Shown here: one piece after another, positions 28,147 through 39,984 of the stretch | Position numbering within the stretch: position 1 is the stretch's first letter | How the letters are laid out: the number at the start of each line of letters is the position of its first letter | Program-made: the position numbers and the translations under genes | Assembly (NCBI RefSeq): GCF_900113065.1 | Contig: NZ_FOOA01000019.1 | Location: 1 to 64,000, forward strand | Direction: 5' to 3' | Source: Aureimonas phyllosphaerae | GTDB lineage: Bacteria > Pseudomonadota > Alphaproteobacteria > Rhizobiales > Rhizobiaceae | Length of the DNA stretch: 64,000 bases | The notes under the pieces: model-generated | What the model was told of the DNA's origin: nothing | Database searches by the model: none | The model's input: only the letters and a program-made list of their open reading frames with translations

Positions 28147-28363
28147 CGATAGATCCATGACGTTCGGGCGGGGATGCCCGGAAAGGATGCCCATGACGGC
28201 TCACCCTCGGCGCGTTCGCGCCCACACTCCCCCTTTCTGCTTCCGCCCGCGAGCGTCCGCGCGCCGCTGAGGCGCCGCGCTCGTCCCGTTCTCCCATCCG
28301 GGCGACCCAGGCCGCACGCCGCGGCATGGCGAAGCCGCGCCCATTCCCATCAGGAACCCGTCG

Positions 28364-29383
28364 ATGACATCCTACCGCTGCCCCGCCGCCCTTGGCCTCC
28401 TCGCTGTCGTCCTCTCCGCAGGCTCGGCCATCGCGGCCCCGACGCAGTACCCGCTGGAGCTGGAGAACTGCGGCCGTACGCTCCGCTTCGAGAAGGCGCC
28501 TTCGCGCACCGTCTCGATCGGCCAGTCCACCACCGAGATCCTCTACCTGCTTGGCCTGTCGGAGAAGGTCGCGGGAACCGCTCTCTGGGTCGGCCCGGTC
28601 CTGCCGGGCTACGAGGAGGCGAACGCGAAGGTGAAGCGCTTGGCCGACAACGATCCGAGCTTCGAGAGCGTCGTCGCAGAGCGCCCCGACCTCGTCACCA
28701 CGCAGTTCGAATGGCAGGTCGGGCCGCAGGGTGTCGTGGCGACCCCCGAGCAGTTCCATGAGCTCGGCATCCCTGTCTACACCTCGCCCGCCGACTGCAA
28801 GGGCAAGGACAACTCCGGCGGCGGCGACGGCACGCGCACGGCCCGCTTCATGATGGACCTCGTCTACCAGGAGGTCGAGGACCTTGCCCGCATCTTCGAC
28901 GTCCAGGACCGGGGGGCGGCGCTGGTGACCGACCTCAAGGCGCGCGAGACGGCGGCCAAGGCCAAGATCGCCGGCCTGAAGGCTGACACTTCGGCGGTGT
29001 TCTGGTTCTCCTCGGCCGAACTCGACATCGACCCTTACGTCGCCGGGCAGAGCGGCGCGCCGGGCTACATCATGTCCCTCCTCGGGGTGCGGAACGTCAT
29101 CGACAGCCAGGAGGAATGGCCGACGGTCGGCTGGGAGACGATCGCCCGGGCGAACCCGACGGTGATCGTCGCCGGCAGGATGGATCGTCGCCGCTTCCCG
29201 GCCGACGACATCGCGGTGAAGCTCCAGTTCCTGCGCACCGACCCGGTCGCCAGCCTGATGCCCGCGGTGCACGAAGGCCGCGTCGTCGAGATGGACGCCC
29301 AGGCGATGAACCCGACGATCCGCACCATCGACGGCATCGAGGTGCTGGCCGACGCGCTCGAGAAGGCCGGCCTCGCCCGGTGA
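28364..29383 (+). CDS. btuF: Periplasmic cobalamin-type substrate-binding protein (BtuF/FecB family)
   Basis: Encodes 339 aa with a signal peptide (CPAALGLLAVVLSAGSAIAA) and AGGAA 8 nt before the ATG. It has the class III binding-protein layout: RTVSIGQSTTEILYLLGLSE in the first lobe, ERPDLVTTQFEW, a long linker helix, and a second lobe (GYIMSLLGVRNVIDSQEEWP). The riboswitch upstream supports B12 or another corrinoid as ligand; siderophore or heme binders share the fold. Two cysteines (ENCGRTL and SPADCKG) may pair. Its stop overlaps the permease start. Confidence 0.85.
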   Translation: MTSYRCPAALGLLAVVLSAGSAIAAPTQYPLELENCGRTLRFEKAPSRTVSIGQSTTEILYLLGLSEKVAGTALWVGPVLPGYEEANAKVKRLADNDPSFESVVAERPDLVTTQFEWQVGPQGVVATPEQFHELGIPVYTSPADCKGKDNSGGGDGTRTARFMMDLVYQEVEDLARIFDVQDRGAALVTDLKARETAAKAKIAGLKADTSAVFWFSSAELDIDPYVAGQSGAPGYIMSLLGVRNVIDSQEEWPTVGWETIARANPTVIVAGRMDRRRFPADDIAVKLQFLRTDPVASLMPAVHEGRVVEMDAQAMNPTIRTIDGIEVLADALEKAGLAR

Positions 29384-30420
29384 GCCGAGCCGCCGCCCAT
29401 CCGGCACGCACCACCGGATTCGCCATTGCCGCACTCATGCTTATCCTTGCCGCCCTGGTCTTCGGGGCGGCAATCGGGGAGACGCGCATCCCGTTCGAGA
29501 CGGTCGCGAAGACGATCGCTAACCGCCTCTGGCACGGCGGCCACGTCCTCGACCCGATCGACGAGGGCATCGTCTGGAACTACCGCCTGTCGCGGGCGGT
29601 GGTAGCAAGCGCCTGCGGCGCGGCGCTGGCCGTCTCCGGGGCCGTCCTCCAGTCGCTGTTGCGCAATCCGCTGGCGGATCCCTACCTTCTCGGCATCTCG
29701 GCCGGCGCCTCTTCAGGAGCGGTGGCGGTGGCGATCCTAGGGCTCGGCGGCGGCCTCCTGTCCTTGCCGCTCGGCGCGCTCGCAGGGGCGCTCCTTGCCT
29801 TCGCGCTCGTGTCGGGCCTCGCGCTTCTGGCGGGGCGGGGGCCGGCCGGGATCATCCTCGCCGGGATCGCGGGCTCGCAACTCTTCAACGCCCTGACCTC
29901 GCTCATAGTCACCAAGTCGGCCACCGCCGACCAGGCGCGGGGCATCATGTTCTGGCTGCTCGGCAACCTGTCCGGCGTGCGCTGGCCGGACGCTGGGCTG
30001 GCGGTTCCCGTGGCGCTCGTCGGCCTCGCGATCTGTCTCCTCCACGCCCGCTCGCTCGATGCCTTCGCCTTCGGCACGGCGTCCGCGTCCGCGCTCGGCA
30101 TCCCCGTGCGCCGGGTGCGGGCGGTGCTGATCGGGGTGACCGCGCTGATGACGGCCGTGATGGTCTCGATCGTCGGCTCGATCGGCTTCGTCGGCCTTGT
30201 CATCCCCCATGCCGCGCGTCTCGTGGTCGGCGTGCGCCACGGCGCGCTCCTCCCTACGTCTGCCCTGATCGGGGCCCTGTTCATGATCGCCGCCGACGTC
30301 CTCTCGAGGACCGTCATCCCCGGCCAGGTCCTGCCGATCGGCGTGATGACGGCGCTCGTCGGCGCCCCGGCCTTCGCCCTCATCCTGATCCACCGTCCAG
30401 TCGCGGGGGCGACGCGGTGA
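29380..30420 (+). CDS. btuC: BtuC/FecCD-type ABC transporter permease
   Basis: Encodes 346 aa from a GTG at 29380 that overlaps the upstream stop (GTGA); the longer frame upstream is a shadow. About nine or ten membrane helices are visible. Family signatures are present: NYRLSRAVVASACGAALAVS, LLRNPLADPYLLGISAGAS and FVGLVIPHAARLVVGVRHG. It forms the homodimeric channel of the B12 importer. The stop overlaps the ATPase start in the same way, so the three genes form a tight operon under the riboswitch. Confidence 0.93.
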   Translation: MSRAAAHPARTTGFAIAALMLILAALVFGAAIGETRIPFETVAKTIANRLWHGGHVLDPIDEGIVWNYRLSRAVVASACGAALAVSGAVLQSLLRNPLADPYLLGISAGASSGAVAVAILGLGGGLLSLPLGALAGALLAFALVSGLALLAGRGPAGIILAGIAGSQLFNALTSLIVTKSATADQARGIMFWLLGNLSGVRWPDAGLAVPVALVGLAICLLHARSLDAFAFGTASASALGIPVRRVRAVLIGVTALMTAVMVSIVGSIGFVGLVIPHAARLVVGVRHGALLPTSALIGALFMIAADVLSRTVIPGQVLPIGVMTALVGAPAFALILIHRPVAGATR

Positions 30421-31205
30421 GGTTGGCGGCGGAGAACCTCACTTTGCGTGCCGGCGGGCGGGCGATCGTCGACGGCGTGTCGCTGGAGGCTCAGCCGGGC
30501 GAGTTCCTCGCGCTCGTCGGCCCCAACGGATCGGGCAAGACGACGCTGATCGCGATGCTGGCGGGTCTGAAACGCCCGCATGGCGGAGCGGCGACGCTGG
30601 ACGGGCGATCGGTCGCACGGATGCCGCGCCGTGATCTCGCGCGCGTCCTCGCCCTCGTCGAACAGCAGGCCGAGACGACGGAGCGGCTCACCGCGCGCCA
30701 GGCAGTGGAGCTTGGGCGCACGCCCCATCTCGGCGCGCTGTCGCCCTGGGGGACACGCGACGACGCGATCGTCGCCGACGCGCTCGAAGCCGTCGGCATG
30801 GCGCCCTTCGCGGATCGCCTCTGGCATTCGCTGTCGGGCGGCGAGCGCCAGCGGCTCCACATCGCCCGCGCGCTGGCGCAGGAGCCGAAGGTGCTCGTCC
30901 TCGACGAGCCGACCAACCACCTCGACGTCGAGCACCAGCTCGGCCTCCTCGCGCTGGTGCGGCGGCGCGGCGGCACCGTGCTCGCCGCGCTCCATGACCT
31001 CAACCACGCCGCCATGTTCGCTGACCGGATCGCGGTGATGGAGGGCGGTCGGCTCGCCGCCGCGGGCCTGCCGTCGGACGTGCTGACGCCCGAGCTGATC
31101 GGCGCCGTCTTCAACGTGACGGCTGCCGTCGAGATCGGAGCGGACGGCCGACCCTTCATCCGCTTCGCCCCGCCCGCCATGCCGCGATGCGACGGATGGG
31201 CTTGA
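30417..31205 (+). CDS. btuD: BtuD/FecE-type ABC transporter ATPase
   Basis: Encodes 262 aa from a GTG overlapping the permease stop. Walker A is GPNGSGKTT, the signature LSGGERQRL, and Walker B VLVLDEPTNHLD, followed by the H-loop in LAALHDLNHAAMF. The protein has the length and C-terminal extension of the B12/iron-chelate group. It drives corrinoid import with the two upstream gene products. No outer-membrane receptor (BtuB) is present in the window. Confidence 0.93.
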   Translation: MRLAAENLTLRAGGRAIVDGVSLEAQPGEFLALVGPNGSGKTTLIAMLAGLKRPHGGAATLDGRSVARMPRRDLARVLALVEQQAETTERLTARQAVELGRTPHLGALSPWGTRDDAIVADALEAVGMAPFADRLWHSLSGGERQRLHIARALAQEPKVLVLDEPTNHLDVEHQLGLLALVRRRGGTVLAALHDLNHAAMFADRIAVMEGGRLAAAGLPSDVLTPELIGAVFNVTAAVEIGADGRPFIRFAPPAMPRCDGWA

Positions 31206-31357
31206 AGACGCCTCCCATCCTTGACCGGCCGGATGCGAAGCGCGCCCGGTCGCACGGGTTGCTTCGGGCCACCTTCGATCCGCAATCCACTCGGTCTGTC
31301 GCGTGCCTCCGAGGGCGTTGTGCTGACGATCGGGGACGAAGCCGGCGGAGACGAAAA

Positions 31358-31394
31358 CGGCCGCCCTGGAGGTGTCCAACCTCCGGTGCGGCCG
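31358..31394. terminator. Shared terminator between btuD and the efe operon
   Basis: A 15-nt stem with about two imperfect pairs (CGGCCGCCCTGGAGG against CCTCCGGTGCGGCCG) and a 7-nt loop, between converging operons. A run of four A before the stem gives a U tract when read on the minus strand, so it should work best for the efe operon. Confidence 0.65.
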
Positions 31395-31413
31395 TTGCTC
31401 GGTATGGCGCGGG

Positions 31414-32235
31414 TCAGTTCAGGCCGAGCTTGCCGCGCAGCGTGGAGAGGTCCTCGGCCAGCGTGTTGACGTTGGCGGCGAGAACGCGGCGGTCCGCGTC
31501 GGTGAGCTTTTCGTAATGAGTGTAGCCGTCGCCCTCGCGGTACTTGTCGAGCGTCGTGTCGACGATGCCGAAGCTCTTGTTGACCTTGGCGACGAAGGGG
31601 GCGTCCTGCGTCTCGATCAGCGGCTGGACGAGGTCGAAGATCTTGCGCGAGCCGTCGAAATTGCCGCGGAAGTCCCAAAGGTCGGTGCCGCTGTAGCGAT
31701 CCTCCTCGCCCGAGATCTTGGTCGCGGCGACCTCTTCCATCAGCGCGGCCGCGCCGCCGACGACCTTCTCGGGCGGCAGGGCGAGGTCGGCGATGCGCTG
31801 CTCGAGATCGGTGACGTCGGCCATCAGCCGGTCGGCGAAGGGCGCGAGGCCCTCGGTCGAGTTCTTCGCGAAGAGGCCGTATTCCAGGCGGTGGAAGCCG
31901 ATGAACCCCTCGTCCTCCTCGCGCTTCTCGTGGTCGTCGGCGCGCGAATCGATCGACGCGTCGAGGTCGGAGAACAGCTCGGCGATCGGCTCGACCGCCT
32001 CGTAGCTCATGCGGGTCGGCGCAAACAGCGCCTTGGCACGCGCCACGTCGCCTGCCTTGATGGCGTCGGTGAAGGCCTTCGTGTCGGTCACCAGCGTTTC
32101 CAGCTTGTCCGAGACGTAGAGCTTGTACTCGGCCACCGGCTGGACGAGATCGAGCGGCGACACCTCGGCAAGCGTCGGCGTCGCGCCGCACAGGAGGGCG
32201 GCCGCAAGGGCGAGGGCGGGCGTCTTACGGGTCAT
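31414..32235 (-). CDS. efeM: EfeM-type periplasmic iron-uptake protein (M75 imelysin-like)
   Basis: Encodes 273 aa from the ATG at 32235, with GGAGA upstream; the neighbouring TTG is less likely. A signal peptide (ALALAAALLCGATPTLA) precedes an M75/imelysin-like domain with the HxxE motif in GFIGFHRLEYGLF. It lacks the cupredoxin domain of EfeO, so it is the single-domain EfeM form thought to bind ferric or ferrous iron in the periplasm. It is the last gene of efeUOB-M. Having EfeO and EfeM side by side gives two M75 proteins in one operon. Confidence 0.88.
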   Translation of the reverse strand: MTRKTPALALAAALLCGATPTLAEVSPLDLVQPVAEYKLYVSDKLETLVTDTKAFTDAIKAGDVARAKALFAPTRMSYEAVEPIAELFSDLDASIDSRADDHEKREEDEGFIGFHRLEYGLFAKNSTEGLAPFADRLMADVTDLEQRIADLALPPEKVVGGAAALMEEVAATKISGEEDRYSGTDLWDFRGNFDGSRKIFDLVQPLIETQDAPFVAKVNKSFGIVDTTLDKYREGDGYTHYEKLTDADRRVLAANVNTLAEDLSTLRGKLGLN

Positions 32236-32251
32236 CAAGGGGTCTCCGTCG

Positions 32252-33553
32252 TCAGGCTTTCAGGTCGGATGCCGCCCGGAGCAGGGGGCGGCCGAGGAAA
32301 TCGTCCTCGTCCCGCACGCCGGGCAGGGTGAAGAAGTAGCCGCCGCCGACGGGCTTGATGTATTCCTCCAGCGGCTCGCCATCGAGGCGGCGCTGGACGG
32401 CGATGAAGCCCTCGTCGAGGTCGGCCTGGTAGGCGATGAACAGGAGGCCCTGGTCGAGCTGGCCGTTCCGGGTGATGCCGTTCGAATAGTTGAACGGGCG
32501 TCGCAGGATGCGGCTCTTCTCGGTGTCCGCCCGGCGCGGATTGGCAAGCCGGATATGGGCGTCCAACGGCGTGATCGTACCGTCAGGGTCGGATGCGAAG
32601 TCCGGCACGTCGGCTTCCGTGCCGGGATGGCCAAGCGGCGCGCCGTTCGGCTTCTGCCGGCCGATGATCGCCTCCTGCTCGCCGAGCGGCGTGCGGTCCC
32701 AGCGCTCCACGAAATTGCGGATGATGCGCACGGCCTGATAGGTGCCTGCCTCTGCCCAGGCCGGCTCGTCGGCTCCCGTGCCCACCCAGACGAGCGCGTC
32801 CATCAGGCTCGCATCGCGCGAATCCGGGTTGGCCGAGCCGTCGCGGAAGCCGAGGAAGTTGCGGGCGCTTTCCTCGCGCCCGTCCGGGCTTGGCGGCAGG
32901 ATCGGCACCGAGCCCTCCTGCTTCCAGCGGACTACGAGAAGGTCGGGCAGCGTCTTGATGATGTCGCGCAGCGCGTGGATCGTCGCGTCGGGCGTGTTGG
33001 CGCAGATCTGGATCGACAGGTCGCCGTGGCACAGCGCCGGGTCGAGCGCGTCGTTGGGAAACCGCGTCATGCGCTGGAGGCATCGCGGCCGCAGCGGCCG
33101 CAGCCACGGGCGGGCCTCGAAGAAGCTGTGCCCGAGCGACAGGGTCATCGTCAGGTTGTCGGGCGCGATCACGGGGCCGAGGATGCCGGAATCGGCGGGC
33201 GGAAGTTTCGGGTCGAGTTCCGGCACCGGGCCGCCCGCCATCAGGAAGCGGAAGCGCTCGGTGAGCGTGCGGAACAGGCGCTCGACCTCGTCCGGCGTCT
33301 CAGCCAGCGTGTCGAAGGCGACCACCATGCCGGCTGCCGGACGGGGCGTGACGATGCCGCTCTGATGCGGGCCGTGGAACGGCTGGCTCCGGCGTGCCGC
33401 CTCGCTGTGCGGTGCGTCGGCGACCTCGGCCTCCGACGCGCGCGCAGCGCCGATGCCGGCGATCGAGGCGGCGGCTCCCCCGGCAAGGCCCCTCAGCAGG
33501 CGGCGCCGGTCTGTGACGAAGGCGGGGCAGCCGCCCGTGCCGGCGTCGCTCAT
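32252..33553 (-). CDS. efeB: EfeB, Dyp-type heme peroxidase of the EfeUOB system
   Basis: Encodes 433 aa. A twin-arginine signal (TDRRRLLRGLAGGAAASIAG) sends the folded heme protein to the periplasm. The Dyp catalytic Asp is in FLGFRDGSANP, the proximal heme His in LDAHIRLANPR, and a distal Arg in SRILRRPFNYSNG. EfeB oxidises ferrous iron, or frees iron from heme, for delivery to EfeU. Its start overlaps the efeO stop by 4 nt. Confidence 0.95.
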   Translation of the reverse strand: MSDAGTGGCPAFVTDRRRLLRGLAGGAAASIAGIGAARASEAEVADAPHSEAARRSQPFHGPHQSGIVTPRPAAGMVVAFDTLAETPDEVERLFRTLTERFRFLMAGGPVPELDPKLPPADSGILGPVIAPDNLTMTLSLGHSFFEARPWLRPLRPRCLQRMTRFPNDALDPALCHGDLSIQICANTPDATIHALRDIIKTLPDLLVVRWKQEGSVPILPPSPDGREESARNFLGFRDGSANPDSRDASLMDALVWVGTGADEPAWAEAGTYQAVRIIRNFVERWDRTPLGEQEAIIGRQKPNGAPLGHPGTEADVPDFASDPDGTITPLDAHIRLANPRRADTEKSRILRRPFNYSNGITRNGQLDQGLLFIAYQADLDEGFIAVQRRLDGEPLEEYIKPVGGGYFFTLPGVRDEDDFLGRPLLRAASDLKA

Positions 33554-34740
33554 GCGTCGTCCTGCCCGAGGCCGATGGCACCACCAAGGGTCTCGATCGC
33601 CTCCGCAAGGGCCCGCGCATCCGTCGCCAGCTTGGCAAGCGCCGCCGCCGGCACGGCGTCGAAGGAGGGCGCGGCACCCGTGCCGGCGATCGCCGCGACA
33701 TCGGTCTTCAACGTTTCGAGCTGTGCGTCCACGGCGCCGAAGGGCGCGGGGGCCGCATCCGCCGCGACGGGCTTCAGGAGCGCTGCGATCTTCTCGACGC
33801 CCGCGACGCGGGCCGCGATATCGGCGACATCGGTGCGGGCGTAGACGTTCTCGCCGCCGCCGTCCGTGGTGTCGGCCAGCGAGCGCAACGCGCGCGCGGC
33901 GCCGTCGGTCATGTCGGCAGGGCCGGTCTTCAGGGCGCGCAGCCGCTCGCGCAGGGCGCCGACGTCGGCAACGAGTTGCTTCGACACCGGTTCGAGGCCA
34001 GCGAGCGAGTTCTTGGCGAACAGGCCGTATTCCAGGCGGTGGAAGCCGGTGAAGCCTCCGTCCGCCTCGCGCGCGGCCAGATAGGCGGCGACGGGATCGA
34101 TCCGGTCGGCGAGATCCCCGATCCGTTCCGCCACCGGCGCGATGCGCTCGAAGGGCGCGCGCGCCTGCGAATAAAGCTCGCGAGCCTTGGCGAGATCGCC
34201 GGCCTGCACCGCCGCGTCGAGCGCTGCCACGGCGCGCTGGAGGTCGCGCGCCTGCATCTGCGTGAAGACCTGATACTCGGCGAGCGGCCCGACGAAGGCG
34301 ACGAGGCGCGGTGCCTCGACTGGTGCGCCGTTCCCGGACGGCAGGACCACGAGGCGCCCGCGCGGGTTGGACAGGAGACCGCAGGTGATCGCGTATTCGC
34401 CGGGCTTCAAGCGTGCGCCAAACGTCTGCGACAGGCCGGGCGCGATGTTCTCGCGCTCCTCCACCACCATCACGCCATCGAGGATCTCCCATTCCACGGC
34501 GCGCTCGGTCTCGTTGACGATCCGGAAGCTCACGCGACCGGCCGGGACCGTCAAGGCGTTCGGCTGGCAGGCGTCGCCGCGCAGCGTCACCGTCACGGCG
34601 TCGCCGCCGGGCGACCGGCGGGCGGCCACCTGCGAGGCATAGGCGAAGGCGCCGAGGCCCGCGACCATCAGGCCGGCGGACGCGACGGCCCCCCAACGAA
34701 GGGCGCGGCGAGAGGCGGGGGCGGGGGAAGCGGCGGTCAT
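33550..34740 (-). CDS. efeO: EfeO, periplasmic iron-uptake protein with cupredoxin and M75 domains
   Basis: Encodes 396 aa from the ATG at 34740. It has an N-terminal membrane anchor or signal, then a cupredoxin-like domain (GDACQPNALTVPAGRVSF) and an M75 domain with HxxE in GFTGFHRLEYGLFAKNSLAG. The two domains are thought to oxidise and bind iron before handing it to EfeU. The gene lies between efeU and efeB, with a 10-nt gap to the former and an overlap with the latter. Confidence 0.94.
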   Translation of the reverse strand: MTAASPAPASRRALRWGAVASAGLMVAGLGAFAYASQVAARRSPGGDAVTVTLRGDACQPNALTVPAGRVSFRIVNETERAVEWEILDGVMVVEERENIAPGLSQTFGARLKPGEYAITCGLLSNPRGRLVVLPSGNGAPVEAPRLVAFVGPLAEYQVFTQMQARDLQRAVAALDAAVQAGDLAKARELYSQARAPFERIAPVAERIGDLADRIDPVAAYLAAREADGGFTGFHRLEYGLFAKNSLAGLEPVSKQLVADVGALRERLRALKTGPADMTDGAARALRSLADTTDGGGENVYARTDVADIAARVAGVEKIAALLKPVAADAAPAPFGAVDAQLETLKTDVAAIAGTGAAPSFDAVPAAALAKLATDARALAEAIETLGGAIGLGQDDA

Positions 34741-34750
34741 CGGACTGTCC

Positions 34751-35596
34751 TCAGCGCAGCGCGGCGGCGGGGCGTGCGGACGCGCGCGCGGGCACCCCGG
34801 CCGGGCGGAGGAACAGTCGCAGCGTGACAGCGAGATAGGCGACATAAGCCAGAAGCTCGCCCGTATTGGGGTCGGCCATGTAGCCGAAGAGACCCGACAG
34901 GACGCTGCCGAGCGCGCTGTCGACCGGCAGGACGGGCGTCAGGTCGAACACCGTCGTCTGCAGCGCGTTCCAGACACCGGCCTCGTGGAGATGGCGCAAG
35001 GAGCCGGCGAGGAGACCGGCCGCGACCACGAGGATGAAGACGCCGGTCCAGCGGAAGAAGCGCGAGAGATCGAGGCGTACGCCGCCGGCATAGATGGCGT
35101 AACCAAGAAGGGCGGAGACGACGACGCCGAGAAGCGCGCCGAGCGGAGCCGAGGCGCCGGGGCTCTGCTGGAAGAGAGCGAGAAGGAAGAAGACCGACTC
35201 GAGACCTTCGCGCGCGACGGCGAAGAAGACGAGGCCGACGAGCGCCAGCCCTTGCGCGCGCGTGTCGCCGAGCGCCTGGTCGATCGAGCCCTGGAGTTCG
35301 GTCTTGAGCGAACGCGCGGCCTTTCGCATCCACAGCACCATCGACGTGAGGATCGCGACGGCGACGAAACCGACGACGGCCTCGAAAAGCTCCTGCGTGC
35401 GCTGGGGGAACTCGGCGCTCGCCAGTTGCAGCCCGGCGCCGACGAAGAGCGACAGCGCGACGGCAAGGAAGATGCCCGACCAGACCGCCGGCATCCAGGC
35501 GCCGCGACCGCTTCGCGAGATGTAGCCGGCGACGATGCCGACGATCAGGGCGGCCTCCAGCCCCTCGCGGAGCATGATGAGGAACGGGACGAGCAT
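34751..35596 (-). CDS. efeU: EfeU, FTR1-type iron permease
   Basis: Encodes 281 aa from the ATG at 35596, chosen because it begins directly with the first membrane helix (MLVPFLIMLREGLEAALIVG). The two iron-binding REGLE motifs are present (LREGLEAAL and AREGLESVFF), and seven helices are expected. The frameshift that inactivates EfeU in E. coli K-12 is not seen here. It is the first gene of the operon; its upstream region holds a possible iron-regulator site. Confidence 0.94.
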   Translation of the reverse strand: MLVPFLIMLREGLEAALIVGIVAGYISRSGRGAWMPAVWSGIFLAVALSLFVGAGLQLASAEFPQRTQELFEAVVGFVAVAILTSMVLWMRKAARSLKTELQGSIDQALGDTRAQGLALVGLVFFAVAREGLESVFFLLALFQQSPGASAPLGALLGVVVSALLGYAIYAGGVRLDLSRFFRWTGVFILVVAAGLLAGSLRHLHEAGVWNALQTTVFDLTPVLPVDSALGSVLSGLFGYMADPNTGELLAYVAYLAVTLRLFLRPAGVPARASARPAAALR

Positions 35597-35690
35597 GGTC
35601 GGACCCCAGCGGTTCTGAACGGGATGCGGCGAGCGTTCGCCGGGTGGGTCCTCATAATCCTTCACAAAAAAGTCAGCAAATGTTTTGTTT

Positions 35691-35703
35691 TGGAACCGTT
35701 CCA
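35691..35703. promoter_or_regulatory. Palindrome TGGAAC-C-GTTCCA upstream of efeU
   Basis: A perfect 6+6 inverted repeat centred at 35697, about 100 nt before the efeU ATG. It resembles the Irr iron-control element (TTAGAA-n3-TTCTAA) at 9 of 12 half-site positions, and AT-rich sequence flanks it. Iron control by Irr or a similar regulator is inferred. The site also lies 170 nt before metH. Confidence 0.35.
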
Positions 35704-35813
35704 GCCTAAACCCTGCATTGCAACGGTTTGCGGGGTGTTGTCCCATCGGCGAATGGCGTCGATCGAGGCCCGGACGACCGGCGACGGCGACGCCTCGCCA
35801 CGGCCGGTCAAAT

Positions 35814-35835
35814 CATATAAGGACATCCTTATATG
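35814..35835. promoter_or_regulatory. 22-nt palindrome before metH
   Basis: CATATAAGGA and TCCTTATATG form a perfect 10-bp inverted repeat around CA, ending 35 nt before the metH ATG. It is a strong AT-rich operator in a GC-rich setting. Proteobacterial methionine-cycle genes are known targets of SahR-type ArsR regulators that sense S-adenosylhomocysteine. That this is such a site is a hypothesis from position. Confidence 0.6.
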
Positions 35836-35870
35836 TGGTGCGGCCGCGCCCCGGCCCTGAGGTGCTTCCC

Positions 35871-39635
<3,765 letters not shown>

Positions 39636-39984
39636 GCCCTCATCGGCGGTCCGTCCCGGACACTCGACATCGACGCAGATCGGAACGCCGGCCGCGACAT
39701 GCGGCCGGCGTCTCTCGTTGCGGCGGCTGTCACGAACTGATGGTGCATCGCCCGCTACTCAAAGAATATACCGCGACGCAATATGGTAAGACGTCCTTAC
39801 TGTAAGTAGTAATAGCCATATCTGCAGTCGAAATGTGGCTAAAACGGCACAACGATGTGTCTGAGCGTCTATCCGGGAAGGGGTCTTGGCGTTTTTAAAT
39901 TGTGTCCAAACATCTTCGGTGCCATTCGTGAGGCGTAGCCGCCGCAAGGGCTGCCTAGCCTTCAACCAGGATTTGTCCGGGACA
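39636..39984. other. Intergenic region and long porin leader
   Basis: About 350 bases. The first part has GC-rich repeats that can fold (GCCGGCCGCGACATGCGGCCGGC near 39687-39709) and may end metH transcription. The second part is AT-rich for this genome and should hold the porin promoter. No gene was seen. Confidence 0.5.
39786..39800. promoter_or_regulatory. Inverted repeat GTAAG-n5-CTTAC upstream of the porin
   Basis: A 5-bp inverted repeat in an AT-rich stretch. Its core AAGACGTCCTT resembles the AAGGACATCCTT centre of the metH palindrome 4 kb upstream. It may be a related operator or chance. Confidence 0.25.
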
